Shown: positions 23,218-35,497 of the stretch, piece by piece
Position numbering within the stretch: the first letter of the stretch is position 1
Layout: every line of letters starts with the position of its first letter
Source: Euphorbia lathyris
Lineage: Eukaryota > Streptophyta > Magnoliopsida > Malpighiales > Euphorbiaceae
Assembly (NCBI RefSeq): GCF_963576675.1
Contig: NC_088918.1
Span: 39,961,501-40,025,500, forward strand
Direction: 5' to 3'
DNA length: 64,000 nt
The notes under the pieces: model-generated
Database searches by the model: none
Seen by the model: the letters and a program-made list of their open reading frames with translations, nothing else
Told to the model about the DNA's origin: nothing
Translations under genes and position numbers: made by a program

Positions 23218-26200
23218 ATGGCAAATAAACTCCACATATCCCCACCTTCGAGATCCCGATCTCCCTTTCTCCTCCTCACCCTTTCCTTGTTCGCTCTCTC
23301 CCTTCTCTTCCTTTTCTTCTCCTTCTCCTCACAATCCCGTAATCCATCCCCGTCTCCCCTCTCAAATCTCTCAGCCAAACCCCAAACCTCCTTTCTTACT
23401 TCTCTCGAGCACTTTCTCACTGTGAAAGCTCCTACATATTCTCCCACTCCAGATGATACTGTTCTTCAAGTGACTGAGGATGACGTCACAAAATTGGATC
23501 AACGAATGTTTTTGAGAGAGAGTGAGAGATTCTATGGGAATCCCTACTACCCTATCGACTTTCCTATTAGAGTTTACGTCTACCAAATGCCCATGAAATT
23601 TACTTATGATTTGCTTTGGTTGTTTAGGAATACTTACAGAGAAACTAATAATCTCACCTCCAATGGCAGCCCTGTGCATCGATTAATCGAACAGGTATGA
23701 TCCTGATCTTTCTTTCTTTCTTTCTTTTCATTTTTGCTCTTTGATTCTACTCTCTGATCGAATGTGTTAATGTTACTACTTTGGATGCAGCATTCTATTG
23801 ATTATTGGCTCTGGGCGGATTTGATAGCGCCGGAGTCAGAAAGGCTTTTGAAAACCGTTGTAAGAGTTCACAGGCAGGAGGAAGCGGACCTGTTTTACAT
23901 CCCTTTCTTCACCACGATTAGTTTTTTCTTGATGGAGAAGCAGCAATGCAAGGCTCTTTATAGGGTGTGAGTGCACTTCCGAGGTTTATTTTACTAATGA
24001 TGCTGTGTACTTGTCTTTTCTTTCATTTCTACTTGTTGTGCATGTTAGCGAATGGGATGCAACATTTTGTGACCCAACTGCGTCTGAATGCCTCGATCAT
24101 GAATTAGTGATTCTGCACTTACACACACATACAAGAGTTTAAACTCATTTTAGAAGTCATACTTCGTGTATATTGTTCATGATGAAAGTGGATCTTTCTT
24201 CTTATTGAGTATTTTCTTCTTTCGCCCCCTTCATATGCCACAATCAAGTTGTAATTTGCAAGTTAATATCATCATTTTTTGTTACTGAGACTGAATACTA
24301 ATTTTACATTTCAAACTAAGCTTGTAACAAGGAACTTACTTGGGAATGGGATTCCTGCTTCTGGCTTTAAGTTTAGAAGGCGATCCACCTGTTTATTTTC
24401 AATTTCCTTCTATATTATATCCTTCAAAGAATTTAAACTGGTACGAAGTGTTAAAGTTATTTTACCTTTACCTGCTAATTGTGTGATGTGATTTTGTCTA
24501 TGGCTGTAGGAAGTTCTGAAGTGGGTGACTGATCAACCTGCATGGAGACGGTCTCTAGGGAGGGATCACATTCTTCCTGTCCATCATCCCTGGTCTTTCA
24601 AGTCTGTCCGTAGAAATATGAAAAATGCAATTTGGTTGCTACCAGATATGGACTCTACTGGGAACTGGTGACTATACAACTAATTGGGAATTGAATCTAT
24701 TTTTAACAAGTATGACATCATATGTTCTGAATAATCGTTTCAAATTTCAGGTACAAGCCAGGACAAGTGTTTCTAGAGAAAGATCTGATTCTTCCATATG
24801 TCACCAATGTTGAATTGTGTGATGCCAAGTGTGTAGAAGCAAGTCAATCGAAGAGAACTACCCTGCTTTTCTTTCGTGGCAGACTTAAAAGAAATGCTGT
24901 AAGATTTCAGTTAATCGATCAGTTTGCATTTAGTACTTTATAGGATGGGCAGAATAAACTAACTACAAATGGAGAAAGACATATGTCACTTTCTAGTGCT
25001 TGAGGTAAGGGGTTGATGTTGATTACAAGCTATTAGTGCTAACTATTAGCTGCAGAAGATATGTAATTTAATTGTCAATGTTATTGTGGCTTTTAAATGT
25101 TAATCTACTACCATGCTGTCAATGAAGAATTCTTGGGAAAGTAAGGTTCATGTTTAGAGATTTTGAGATCGTCATTTTAGATGTAGCATATAAACATTGG
25201 TTTTGAAGAGTTTCCATGTTTTGGAAACTAAAACTCTCTGAAACTTGTACTTTATGTTTTGGTCATGTGTAATTTATGTTGCACGGAAACTCTTCTTCAC
25301 TAGCGCTTCCAAGTTTCGTATTCGTTTCCGTTTCCATTACCATTTTCTAGCTAAATTTTCTTTGAAATAACTTTTCCCACTGTCCGTTTCAGTTTCAGTT
25401 TCTTTTTCTGTGCAACATAATGTGTAATTTAAGAAATCTGCATGCTTGTTTCTTAGAATAAAATATTGTTCTTTAAGTAGAGCGGTGTCTTAACCAATTC
25501 ATCACGCCGATCGAGTTTCATTAAAACTCTAATTTTTCCTAAATCATTTTCTTCAAGCTTTCAAAATAAAAAAAAAGTCACATGGCTCTTATGTTTAGTT
25601 CTATTATAAAAGAAGTCACATGGCGCATATTTATGTTCTATTATTTTTACACTTTTCATCCCATGTTTCTGTTTTCTATACATCTTACAAATATTGTTTC
25701 CTTGTATCCATTTCCGTCTCGTTTACCTTCTCCATTCCTCGTTTACCTTTTCCATTCCTGTGCAACATATATCTAGTGAGCTCTTCTAGCTGTTATAATC
25801 TGCTATTTATTTTAATTAGCCTTCGGAATAATTAATGACTAAAACATTCTGAAGTGTGGATGGCGCATTTGCATGAGATTATGCCATTAGGTGAAAGAAG
25901 TACTATTTTTCGTTGGCTTCTTCTTTGAGGCCTTCTTTTATCCATTGAAATTGGAGTTTGATTACATTAAATATTTGAGTAGTGGTAGTCATTTTTGCTT
26001 CTGCTCCATGTTATATTCCAAGGGGTTGATGCTTAGTGAATTGTATCTACTGTAGGGTGGGAAGATACGTGCTAAACTTGTAGCAGAACTAAGTGGTGCA
26101 GATGGTGTGGTTATAGAGGAGGGGACAGCTGGAGAGGGAGGGAAAGCAGCAGCTCAGAACGGCATGCGGACGTAAATACATGTCTTTATGTTTTTCTTCT

Positions 26201-28705
26201 TTTCTTCATTTTTTTTCTTGTAGCTTTCTTGCTGGATTTCGTTGAAATGTTGGTGTTTGTCTCCTGTAATCAGGTCGATCTTTTGCTTAAATCCTGCTGG
26301 TGATACTCCATCATCTGCCAGATTGTTTGATGCAATTGTTAGTGGTTGTATTCCGGTTATAGCCAGTGATGAATTGGAGCTTCCTTTTGAGGGGATACTT
26401 GACTATAGAAAGGTTAGCATGCATTTATTGTAGCTTGTATTATTGTGTTTGACAACCTTAACATTATGCCTTTGGTTAGTTTTGGTGTTTTATCTATGAT
26501 ATTTAATGCATGATAGATTTGGGCATAGCCTGGTAAGTGTTGTATTGAGTTAGATGACTGCTGTCTAGAATTTTATTCTGTTTAATTTGGCATTTAATTC
26601 AGTGTGATTATACTAAAGAGCCTTATAAATGAAGTGTGGTCCAGAAGATGCATACAAATGGGGAATCCTAAAGTTGCTGGAAATTTAAAAGATGGACTTT
26701 ATTGAACAATCATCTTTGCTAGAACTCTGTCCAGATGCTTTTTCATTACGATCTTGCATGATTTAAATACACAAAATAGGATTTACTTCATTTCTGGGTG
26801 ATATTATGTGTCTAAATTCATTTCATTGTTGTTTCTATTGAACATCTATATTGGGTGATAGCTGATGCCTCTCACTTTTCTTGGAGTGCAGATAGCATTA
26901 TTTGTTTCTTCTTCTGATGCTGTACGGCCAGGTTGGTTGTTAAAGTTTCTGAAAGGTATCAACCCTGACCAAGTGAGGGAAATGCAAAGCAACCTTGTCA
27001 AGGTAGTGCATATTTTAGTTTGCATGCGTTGCTGATTTATTTTCCCCGCAAATCACTATTTAGCTGATAGAGTGATTCTATATACACACACATGCCTGCG
27101 TACACCATTTGCTTATGAGGTCCCCAATTCTGCTTTTTCTTATTAACTTCTGAATTTTCTAATGTCAGACAGTAAGGTTAGCAAAGAGTGAGAAAAAGGA
27201 AAAACTAGATGCCGAGTTCAGAGATTTGGCTACTTATTGAAATCTTACTTATTTTGTTTTAATATCTTTCAGTACGCGAGGCATTTCATGTATTCCAGTC
27301 CAGCTCAGCCCTTGGGTCCAGAGGACTTGGTCTGGAGAATGGTTCGTAATCTGTTTATTTATTTATTTATTATTATTACCTTAAACTTTTGCTTCTACTA
27401 TATTATTTAAATGCATGTATTCCTGCTCTTACGTATGAATGCAAAAGTAGCTCTTAGAAATTAAGCGAGCATCTTATTTTCTCTTGGCATGATAGCTGAA
27501 CATTTCACTTATTCTTATACCATTTTGCAAAAAGCTTTTCTGGTTTCTTCATTTATTCTTATACCATTTTGCAAAAAGCTTTTCTGGTTTTTTCGTTTGT
27601 GTTATATATATATATATTTCTCCCTCCATTCCTAAATATAAGACGTTTAGAGGTTTGTAATTTGTTCCTAAATAGTTGACATGTGTAGTTTTCTATGGTG
27701 CCATAGATATTGTTTATCAACTTTGCCCTTACCAATTAAAAAGAATAATGGCTAGATTCAATGTATGTGTTTAATGAAGAGAAAAGCTAGGGTGGTTTTT
27801 GTCCTTTTAGCAATATATTAATTATTTTCTTAATGCTGGTGAAAGATCATTAAACGTCCTATATTTAGGAATGGAGGGAGTATATGTTTCTTATAGAAAG
27901 GTAGCATAGCACTATTTTAATTTTCTCCATGGTGATTGGATAGAGGGTTGGGAGGAGTTCATAGAAGGAAGAGTTAGGAAAGGAAATGAATGGTTTGAGT
28001 AGGAAAGTAAGTAATTGACCTTACCTTTTTTTGGGAGGAAGGTATGGGTTCATAAGGATTAATACCATTACCCTGTTTAGTTTGAAGGAGGGTTCATAAG
28101 GGAATGGTAGATAATAAAATTACTGAAATGACCCACTTATATAGGAGAGAAGGAAAGGTTGTGATTTGAGTTAAAAAGGAGGTGATATTAGAGAAATTGA
28201 ATAAGGGTAATTTTGTATCATGAATTCTTAACCCCTTAAACCCTCCAATTGGGAGGGTCTTGTAACCCCTCATAAAACGCTTACCCATCCAATTACCCTT
28301 CTTGCATACAATACAAGGGTTATTATTAATGTTTACTAAGGTTTGATTGCGTGTTATGGTTATTCAATTTCTTTAATATCATTATTACCTTTCTTTTTAA
28401 TTCAAATCACCAAACAAGGGTAAGGTCAATCCTTTACTTTTTCCTGGTCAAAACATGATTTGTCCAGAATTTTAAGTTGGAAGCTTTCTTCAATTTTCAA
28501 TTGAACCCACAACTTAGGTGGAATGTTATTTGATGCTTGTTGATTATTATATTATTGTTTTGGTGGTGTGGATAAACAGTTGGCGGGTAGGTTGATGAAT
28601 ATCAAGCTTCATACACGAAGATCTGAGCGAGTGGTAAGAGAGTCAAGGAGCGTATGTACTTGTGATTGTAAGCGTGCCAACTTGACTGCTGTCAGTTTCA
28701 TGTAA
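23218..28705 (+). CDS. GT47 exostosin-family glycosyltransferase
   Basis: Nine exons: 23218-23694, 23791-23964, 24510-24667, 24751-24898, 26056-26171, 26274-26412, 26892-27002, 27273-27341, 28580-28705; all junctions are GT..AG and the phases close to give 505 aa. The N-terminus has a signal anchor (about 17-36), as expected for a type II Golgi membrane protein. The lumenal part starts with the exostosin entry [17 protein letters not shown] and holds the GT47 core near residues 359-410: [54 protein letters not shown]47 enzymes move nucleotide sugars onto cell-wall polysaccharides or glycoproteins; donor and acceptor cannot be told. From memory the Arabidopsis relative is At5g16890, of similar length. 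The last intron (1238 bp) has collected MITEs. Confidence 0.92.
27620..27880. mobile_element. Stowaway-type (Tc1/mariner) MITE in intron 8 of the GT47 gene
   Basis: 261 bp with near-perfect 30-bp terminal inverted repeats beginning CTCCCTCCATTCCTAAATAT, the classic Stowaway terminus. The right end abuts TA. On the left, three T residues separate a TA from the terminus, so the TA duplication is slightly eroded or the TIR edge has drifted. It sits in a TATATA-rich target. Confidence 0.85.
27996..28445. mobile_element. Candidate inverted-repeat MITE in intron 8 of the GT47 gene
   Basis: The left arm (GGAAAGTAAGTAATTGACCTTACC near 28000) is matched in reverse complement by the right arm (GGTAAGGTCAATCCTTTACTTTTTCC near 28420-28445). 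The interior is AT-rich and non-coding. The target duplication could not be fixed, so the superfamily is open. Confidence 0.55.
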
Positions 28706-29776
28706 TCTAAAGGCAAATGTCCCTCACCTTTGGAAATCATTCCTTTCTAAAATTATTTGGTTATAAACATACTGATTCAGTTTTTTTTTTTCCTGAGAAA
28801 TAGGATTAAATGGTTTGTGCATCACGTTCTATAAAAACCTTCATGTCAAATTATCGGTGTTTATAGGCATGCTTGAACTAATATACGTGGAAACAGTAGT
28901 GTTGCAATTTGCAGGGAATCTAGTCAAGGCCGGATTAGACAAATTGGAAGCTTGAGACAAAACTTACAAAAATAAATAAATAAATATCTATTTTAGTATT
29001 TTATAAATTTAGCGCATTTTCCTTAAAACTTTGGCTGTATAAAAGTTCTATATTCAAGCTAATGAGAGTTTGTCCGAGTCGTAAGAAGTTGAATCTCTGC
29101 TTATCATGTTTGAGGTTTAAAAAGATGTTCAATATGTACATGATTAAAACTACAATTTTTCTATTTAATGAATATTTCTTGTGAATTTAAGATGGACTGA
29201 GTTATAATAAACTTAAAAATTGAGTTATAATAAACTTAAAAATTGAGTTATAATAAACTTAAAATGACAGTGCTTATTTTTGCCACATTATTTGAATGTG
29301 GAACTGAGAAATAACCCTTCAAAGATAATTATTTTTGATTTGAAGCAAAGGTAGTATGATATTATAGGAAGTATGGAGGGACAATGAAGCATGTTAAGAT
29401 GGAGAACTAGTTTAGTTTAATAGATGAAGATAATTAGTTTGAATTATTTTATGGTTGTTATTAGATTTTGGAGAAAATGAAGGAAGGGTGTAGTTCCATA
29501 TGGAAATGGAAGGAGCAACATCTATTTATTTGAAATTAATAGCGACACTTAAATCAAACACAAGTGTATAAATAATGAAAGAAGCAAAAAGAATATAAAT
29601 AAAATAAATGCAAAGAGGAGATCACGTTGGTTCTATCATTAAAGCCTCCACTTTTCAATTGATGGGTGGGGATCACGCGGTCTTCAGGTTCAACAATGTT
29701 TTGACTTTTTCTTCAACTTATTTAGGGTTAAATTAGTGCCTAAGTTACAACCAACAATCAATTTAATTTACATCAT
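28706..29776. other. 3' flank of the GT47 gene and intergenic DNA
   Basis: Contains the GT47 3' UTR at its start. A 23-bp unit beginning TGAGTTATAATAAACTT is repeated three times at 29198-29266. No gene or defined element otherwise. Confidence 0.5.
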
Positions 29777-30012
29777 AAAATTGGGTAAATTATACCCATG
29801 ACCACTTAATCTTACTCATTTTAATATTGTGGCAACTTTAATTTTTAACGGTATGGCTATCGAAATTTACTCTTCTTAACACCGATGGCTATTCAAAACC
29901 TCAAAACGACCGTTGACGGTCTCAAAAAAAAAATCGAAGAGTTAATGATATTCTAAGGAACTTTAATTCTTGAAAATTTTCAATTTGAGGTCATTTAGGT
30001 TTTGTTTGGTTA

Positions 30013-31560
30013 GGAGGGTGACAATGGGGCAGGGAAAACCGAAAACGTGGGGATCCGAACCGATGGAGCCAAGGAAAAACCGAAAATTTAGGGTACGGGG
30101 TTGGGGGCGGGGAAAATTTTAGCTCCGAACATTAAAATTGGGCAGGATTGGGTTTTACTATCTCCGAACCGCGGGGATCCGCAAACCGCCCCCGAAAAAT
30201 CGCCCGTAAAATCACCCAAAACTCTCCGCAAAATAAAATAAAATATTATATATATCTAAAATAATTTTAGTTTAAATTATTAAAAAAATCAGTATTTTAA
30301 TTAAAAAAAACCTATCTATTCTATTGTTTCTTTTCTAAATATTCCAGTAAAAAAATATATTATAATAAACTAACCCTAGAAATCTTATCTATAATCTGTA
30401 TCTGTCGATTCTTTTCTTTTCTTCTCTCCTTCAGACACAACGCCGCTCCTTCTTCTTCACTTTCCTTCTTTATCTTTTCTTCTCTCCTTCAACGACGCTG
30501 CTCCTTCTTCTTTACTTTCCTTCTTTTCTTTTCTTCTCTCCTTCTTCACTTCGGACAACTCTTCTTCAAATCAACCTGCTACTCCACGAATCAGAAGTAT
30601 CTTCAGGCTCCTCGGCTTCTACTCATGACACAACAAAACCATCTTCGGGCTGAGTTTGTTGTGGCTTCTATTCAGGTATTATTCATACACCTTATGGTTT
30701 GAATCAAATTTTAGTGTTGGGTTTTTTATTTGAATCAAAATTTGTTGTCTGCTACAATTCTGGACCTAAGAAAATTAGGAATAGAGGAGAATCTGTTAGT
30801 TTACTCTACATTCTAGAAAATATATCTGCCTTGGTATATAGTTACTCTTGGTATATCATGTGTATTTAATTTTGTTGAATTTGTATAGTTTTATTGCTGC
30901 TCTTTATATGTCAGTACTTTAAGATTTGATTTTTTTTTTTTTGTATATCAGTACTGATACTGAATGTTGAGTTTTTTTATTGCTGCTATAAACTTATATG
31001 TTTTACAATAAATGTTAATGTTGATTTTGTAGGTGAATCATAGATAAATTTAGTCATGTTGATTCGTCTACGAATGGTGTTCATGGAAGTATTAGTAGTC
31101 GTAAAAAATCTACTACCAAATCATTAAGAGATGGGTCAACACCAATTGGACAAAAACACTTCAAATGAAGAAGACACCTTGTTAATCAAACGAGGTCGAT
31201 CAGACGTTTGGAATCATTTTAAAAGACAAAAAATTGAGGACAAGTAGAAAGCAATATGTCAGTATTGCAATAAAAAAAACTTGGTGGAGAATCAAGGGAT
31301 GGAACCTCACACTTACATGGTCACTTTAAAGATGCCCATTAAGGAAAACAAAAGACATAAAGCAAAGTCTGTTAGGAGCTAAGATTGATGATAATGGGAA
31401 GTCACTTGCAACTTGGGAGTTTAATGAAGAACTTATTAGGAAAGAGTTAGCATGTATGATTGTGTTTCATGAATACCCACTGAAAATGGTGGAGCATTAC
31501 TGGTTTCGAAGATTTATGAGTGTTCTCAATCCAAGTTCAAGAGTGTTAGTCGGAATTTTT
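30013..31560 (+). mobile_element. Internally deleted hAT element nested in the MULE-like element
   Basis: The insert begins near CAATGGGGCAGGGAAAACC, a hAT-type end with GGGG/CCCGC subterminal repeats to about 30215, followed by a pyrimidine-rich leader, an intron-like stretch and a BED-zinc-finger transposase remnant. Flanks TTAGGAGG and TTAGAGAG around it are a plausible decayed 8-bp duplication of the uninterrupted sequence seen at 22765. The 3' end and most of the transposase are missing. Confidence 0.6.
31090..31560 (+). pseudogene. hAT transposase N-terminus (BED zinc finger), degenerate
   Basis: In broken frames: KRGRSDVWNHFKRQKIED, C-x2-C in AICQYCNKKN, then GTSHLHGHFKDAH, the BED finger C2H2 pattern. 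Downstream, ELACMIVFHEYPLKMVEH and RRFMSVLNP are the conserved block after the BED finger in RICESLEEPER/DAYSLEEPER-type hAT proteins. In-frame stops (for example after IEDK and after KDAH) and loss of the RNase H-like catalytic region and dimerisation tail make it inactive. Confidence 0.78.
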
Positions 31561-31959
31561 AGAGAGAGAAAGCTCTAACAAATGTGATTTTGGAAAATAA
31601 AAAATGTGGTTTCATGGTAAATGTCGTTCTGAACAACTTTAATTCTTGGATATTTTCATTTTGAGGTCATTAACGGTCATTTAGGAGTTAGTTAAAGTTG
31701 AGTGGTCACCGGTGTTAAAAAGTGTGACGTTTAGTGGTCATACCGTTAAGAATTGAAGTTCAGTGGTCACAATGTTAAATTGGGTAAAGTTCAGTGGCTA
31801 TAGGTGTAATTTATCCAATTTTACTTAAATTTGAATTTAAATTTAACTAAGATTCGCGTTAATACTTAAATTTAAAATTGATGCTGACTCCTAGATTTTG
31901 AGATCTATTTTGATTTTTAATTCATTAAATATTCAAATCAACGTTAGTTTATCTGCATT

Positions 31960-33065
31960 CACTTCCCATGCACGTGGTACGCAGTTACCATCAACCAACG
32001 CTAACGAGGAAAGGGCATTGGACCTTCGATAATCATATGTTGGTCATCCACGAATCACAACCTGGGGAAGATTCATCTAAAACATCTTTTCATCTTACTA
32101 ATTTATGGGTGCAAGTGCACGACTTGATGGTAGCTTATTTTTTGAAATTGTGGATAAAGCTTTGACAAATTACATCGGAGGCTTTGTTTTTTATGATTCA
32201 AAGAGCGTGTGGACACATGATCGGGCCTATATGCGTCTAATGGTGCAAGTGGACATACGATATCCATTAAAGAAGGAAAAGAAAATCAGAAAATCAGGAG
32301 AGGAATGGATGTTGTGTACCTTTAAATATGAGAAGGTTCCCTTGTTCTACTTTATACGTGGATTCATTAGTTATATAGATAACTCGAGCCTAAGACATAT
32401 CACTTCGGGCTCCACCTAGGATAATGTCTAATTTGGGTGGGGGAAGGTGGCTAAAGGAAGAATCAGAGGAGATAGGGGGAACATCAGTGACAACAATTAG
32501 ACGATCACTAAAGGAAGGTGTCAACAACTCGTTTCATCAAAGGAATATCGACCAAGTTTGCTTTATGGGCCCGAAAAATCTACAACACTTAGCCAACAAC
32601 CTGGGAGCCAGTTTGGTGAGGAAGGACAATGTAGTTCTACAAGAAATTACCAACACTAGTGATAAGGAGAATGGGCTTGAGATAACATAGGAGAGGAAAA
32701 TGAGACGTGGTGCAGATGTGACTGGCCAAGGGAGGAGGACAGTTTAGGTGGGAAAGGAGAAAATGACTAGTAATTCAGTATAACAAGTAGCTACTGTAAT
32801 GGAGGTAGACAGTTTGCACATGACTTAACACGAAGGAGGCTGAGCAACACCACATGCCTATCCACCCAACCAATAGTATGACATCAAATTCGAAGTTAGT
32901 AGCTGAGGAGTTCGATCCAAAAAATGGAAATAAGGCAGACCTAAATACTCGAGCATGCCCTGCACTATGAAAATATTGAGCTGGAACTGCCAAGGCTTGA
33001 GAAGTATTCGGGCAGTTCCAATTTTTTGTGAGCTTGTCAAAGCTAACAAACCAGATGTAATATTC
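31960..33065 (+). pseudogene. LINE retrotransposon 5' fragment: ORF1 zinc-knuckle-type protein and start of ORF2 endonuclease
   Basis: ORF1 remnant (31980-32700) shows the plant LINE ORF1 core: WTFDNHMLVIHESQPGED, NLWVQVHDL, YMRLMVQVDIRYPLKKEKK and WMLCTFKYEKVPLFYF; a one-base loss near 32140 shifts the frame, and the usual Cys knuckle after FKYE is altered (FYFIRGFISYID). ORF2 starts at ATG 32967 with MKILSWNCQGL, the signature of LINE AP endonucleases, and runs about 33 codons to DVIF before breaking off near 33065, where an unrelated minus-strand element begins. RT is absent. Confidence 0.82.
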
Positions 33066-33666
33066 ACTCGAAAGGGAAACACACCCCTCACCAATGGCAC
33101 CTTCAAAAAATGATGCCTCCACCCTGGCAACTTATTGGACAGCCCTACAATAACGCTAAACTTGGAGTGTGAGAAGCTAACATGTTGTGATCGGGAACTC
33201 TTCATAGGCTTAAAATACTTATGAAACACGAGCCATGCCGACTTGTATGCAGCCACCCGGCATATCGAATAAAACCCAACCATTATCTTCCAACCGTTAG
33301 GGTGAATCTAATCAGTTCATATGTCATACTCAGACATCACTTCCATAAAAAAAGGAAGCAACCGCATGCCAGCCTCCAAATACTCCTTGTAGATAATCAT
33401 CTCATGCAGTGCCATTGGATCGTTCGCCCGAACATCCGCCGCCACGTGACTAAGTTCATAAGGAACCCCTATCCGATAAGCAATCAATAGAGCGTCGAGA
33501 TCCTTCCAAACAAGTGTGGAATGGGCCTTGTCCAAACTCAAATACTCTGGTTTCTTCGGCCTAGTCGCCATGTGATACCGCATACCATCTGACCCAGGTG
33601 CCCCCGAACCACCTGGCCATACCTTCTTCCTCATTTGCTTGTAGAGACTTAGCAGAGTCTCGCCAC
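33066..33666 (-). pseudogene. Ty3-type gag-like protein (Transposase_28-like), C-terminal segment split off by Copia-2
   Basis: The minus-strand frame has the passages YLEAGMRLLPFFMEVMSEYDI, a stop, NGWKIMVGFYSICRVAAYKS, and LSNKLPGWRHHFLKVP, which resemble the gag-like proteins of plant Ty3 elements often annotated putative gypsy-type transposon (Transposase_28). The N-terminal segment lies on the far side of Copia-2 at 43020-43285; both are in the same frame once the 9343-bp element and one 5-bp duplication copy are discounted. Broken by at least one stop. Family assignment is from pattern memory only. Confidence 0.6.
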
Positions 33667-33671
33667 CACTC

Positions 33672-35483
33672 TGTAGGAAAATAGACAAGCCTAGGCATAG
33701 CGGAATAATAAAATTTTATCTATTTTATCTATTTCCCTTTTCCAAGATCTGTTAATTGTTATTTCATATAAAGAGAGATAGATAGTAATACCTTTATTGA
33801 TGAACTATCTACCATTGCAAACGAAGTGCCCACAACTTGTTATTATCAACTCGTGAACCACGAACGTTTGATTCAACACAGAACCAAAAAATAATCAGTG
33901 ATCAACCTTCAATGAATAGCAATCGCAACGATTGCCTCTAACAGAAATCGATACGAGATCAAAGAGGGAGTAAGAAATAAAGTGAATTAGCCGAGACGAA
34001 AGACGGAACGATTCCTCCTCTTCTATTTTATGTGTGTCAAAATTTAGGGGTTAGGGGAGTCTATTTATAGACTTTTCTTAACCCTAATCCCAGTTATGTT
34101 AGGTAATTAAATAATTGGAATCTTATTCGGAATAGGATTCCTAATTAGATAATTAAATAAACATTTTACTATTATCTAAATAATAACTAATTATATCTAG
34201 ATAATTATTATTAATAATTAATTAATGTTAGGGATAATTAAATAGAGTTTTAATCACATAAAATTTCTAATTAATATTATCAGATAATCTTTTAATTTAA
34301 TTGATAACCGTAATCAAATTATAATTATTAATCAAATTAATTTATCCCTAAATTAATGTAAATTGCGGCCCATATGTGTATGTCCTACTAATTACATTTT
34401 CGTCCTCCGATTCCAAGTCCCATATACGACCCATTAGGTTCTTTATTGCCACTAGCCGTATATATCATTTGAAATTATTCATCACGATTAATTTCAACAT
34501 ATATATAACGGAATACTGTCGAGAGCTGTTACTAGCAGAACCTATGATATTCCCCTAGAGCAATTAAGAAGTCAGGTTGATAACTCACATTAACCTTTAT
34601 GTATTAGGTATAGTATAATACGATCCTTCATCAACTATATCCTTTCGGTCAATTCCTTATAACCATGGAACATGTCAAGGTTACATATAACGAAGAGTCT
34701 GGTTTTACTTGTACAGGTTGAATTCACTCTGGAAGATAAGTTAAGTGAAATGTTTATTTCTACTCTTAACTGTATCACCTTGCAAGGATTTCAGTCAATT
34801 CACCACAAGTGGTCCTTTGGATATATCTCCCATTTATCGGGAGTAACGAATGCTCAATCTGACATTAATCATTCTGTAATTACTTCGCGTGATACCCAAC
34901 CCTGCTCTCACACACCCTAGGCTCTCACCTATTGGATCGTGCTCGCACAGAATCAAAGTCTCAGACTCCGCAATCCAGAATTATTAATTAATGAATGTTT
35001 GAGTCTGTGGATTAGTTATACCTACTAATACCGATGAGATGAACAGTTGACACATTAGATAAATCATTCCATTATGTTATCTCAAGTCGGGTCCCAATCC
35101 TAATGAACTCCTTCATCAGATCCATGTAACTGTCTAGATATCAGAATATCTAAAGCTTGTGAGATCAGCTTTCTGTCTCGACAGAAAACACTGTTACATG
35201 CAAGTCTCAACAGAAATATGCCAATCCCTATAACATATTACATGACTTGGGTTTACTTTAAGTCTATCAGTCTATTATAAAGTATAGTCTCACTTCATGC
35301 TTATATGAACACTTTATAACTACTTGAATAAACTTAGGATTACTTCCTTTGCGAAAGATTTGTGCCTTTATATATAGTTACATATTAATGCTATATATCT
35401 GATTAAACAAATGACCAAATAAACAATTTATTCATTAATATTAATATCCAAAACAATTGTATTTAGGACACTAAATTCCAACA
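33672..35483 (-). repeat. 3' LTR of Copia-2
   Basis: 1812 bp, TG..CA ends, pairs with 41193-43014. Confidence 0.92.
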
Positions 35484-35496
35484 TTTTCCCACTTGG
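35484..35496 (-). other. Polypurine tract of Copia-2
   Basis: Minus-strand AAGTGGGAAAA immediately before the 3' LTR. Confidence 0.7.
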
Positions 35497-35497
35497 A

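Larger units (their letters stand above)
29777..31822. mobile_element. MULE-like element with long terminal inverted repeats, split by a hAT
   Basis: Left arm (from AAAATTGGGTAAATTATACCC at 29777) and right arm (ending TAATTTATCCAATTTT at 31822) are inverted copies for roughly 200 bp, sharing blocks such as AATTCTTAACGGTATG and TTTTTAACACCG. The TIR style is common in plant Mutator-like elements. No clean 9-bp duplication was found. The interior from about 30013 to 31560 is a separate, nested insertion. A shorter relative lies at 22670-22995. Confidence 0.65.

Noticed and set aside
34376..34920. Small frames repeated at 41908-42388
   Set aside because: They lie in the two LTRs of Copia-2 and repeat only for that reason.
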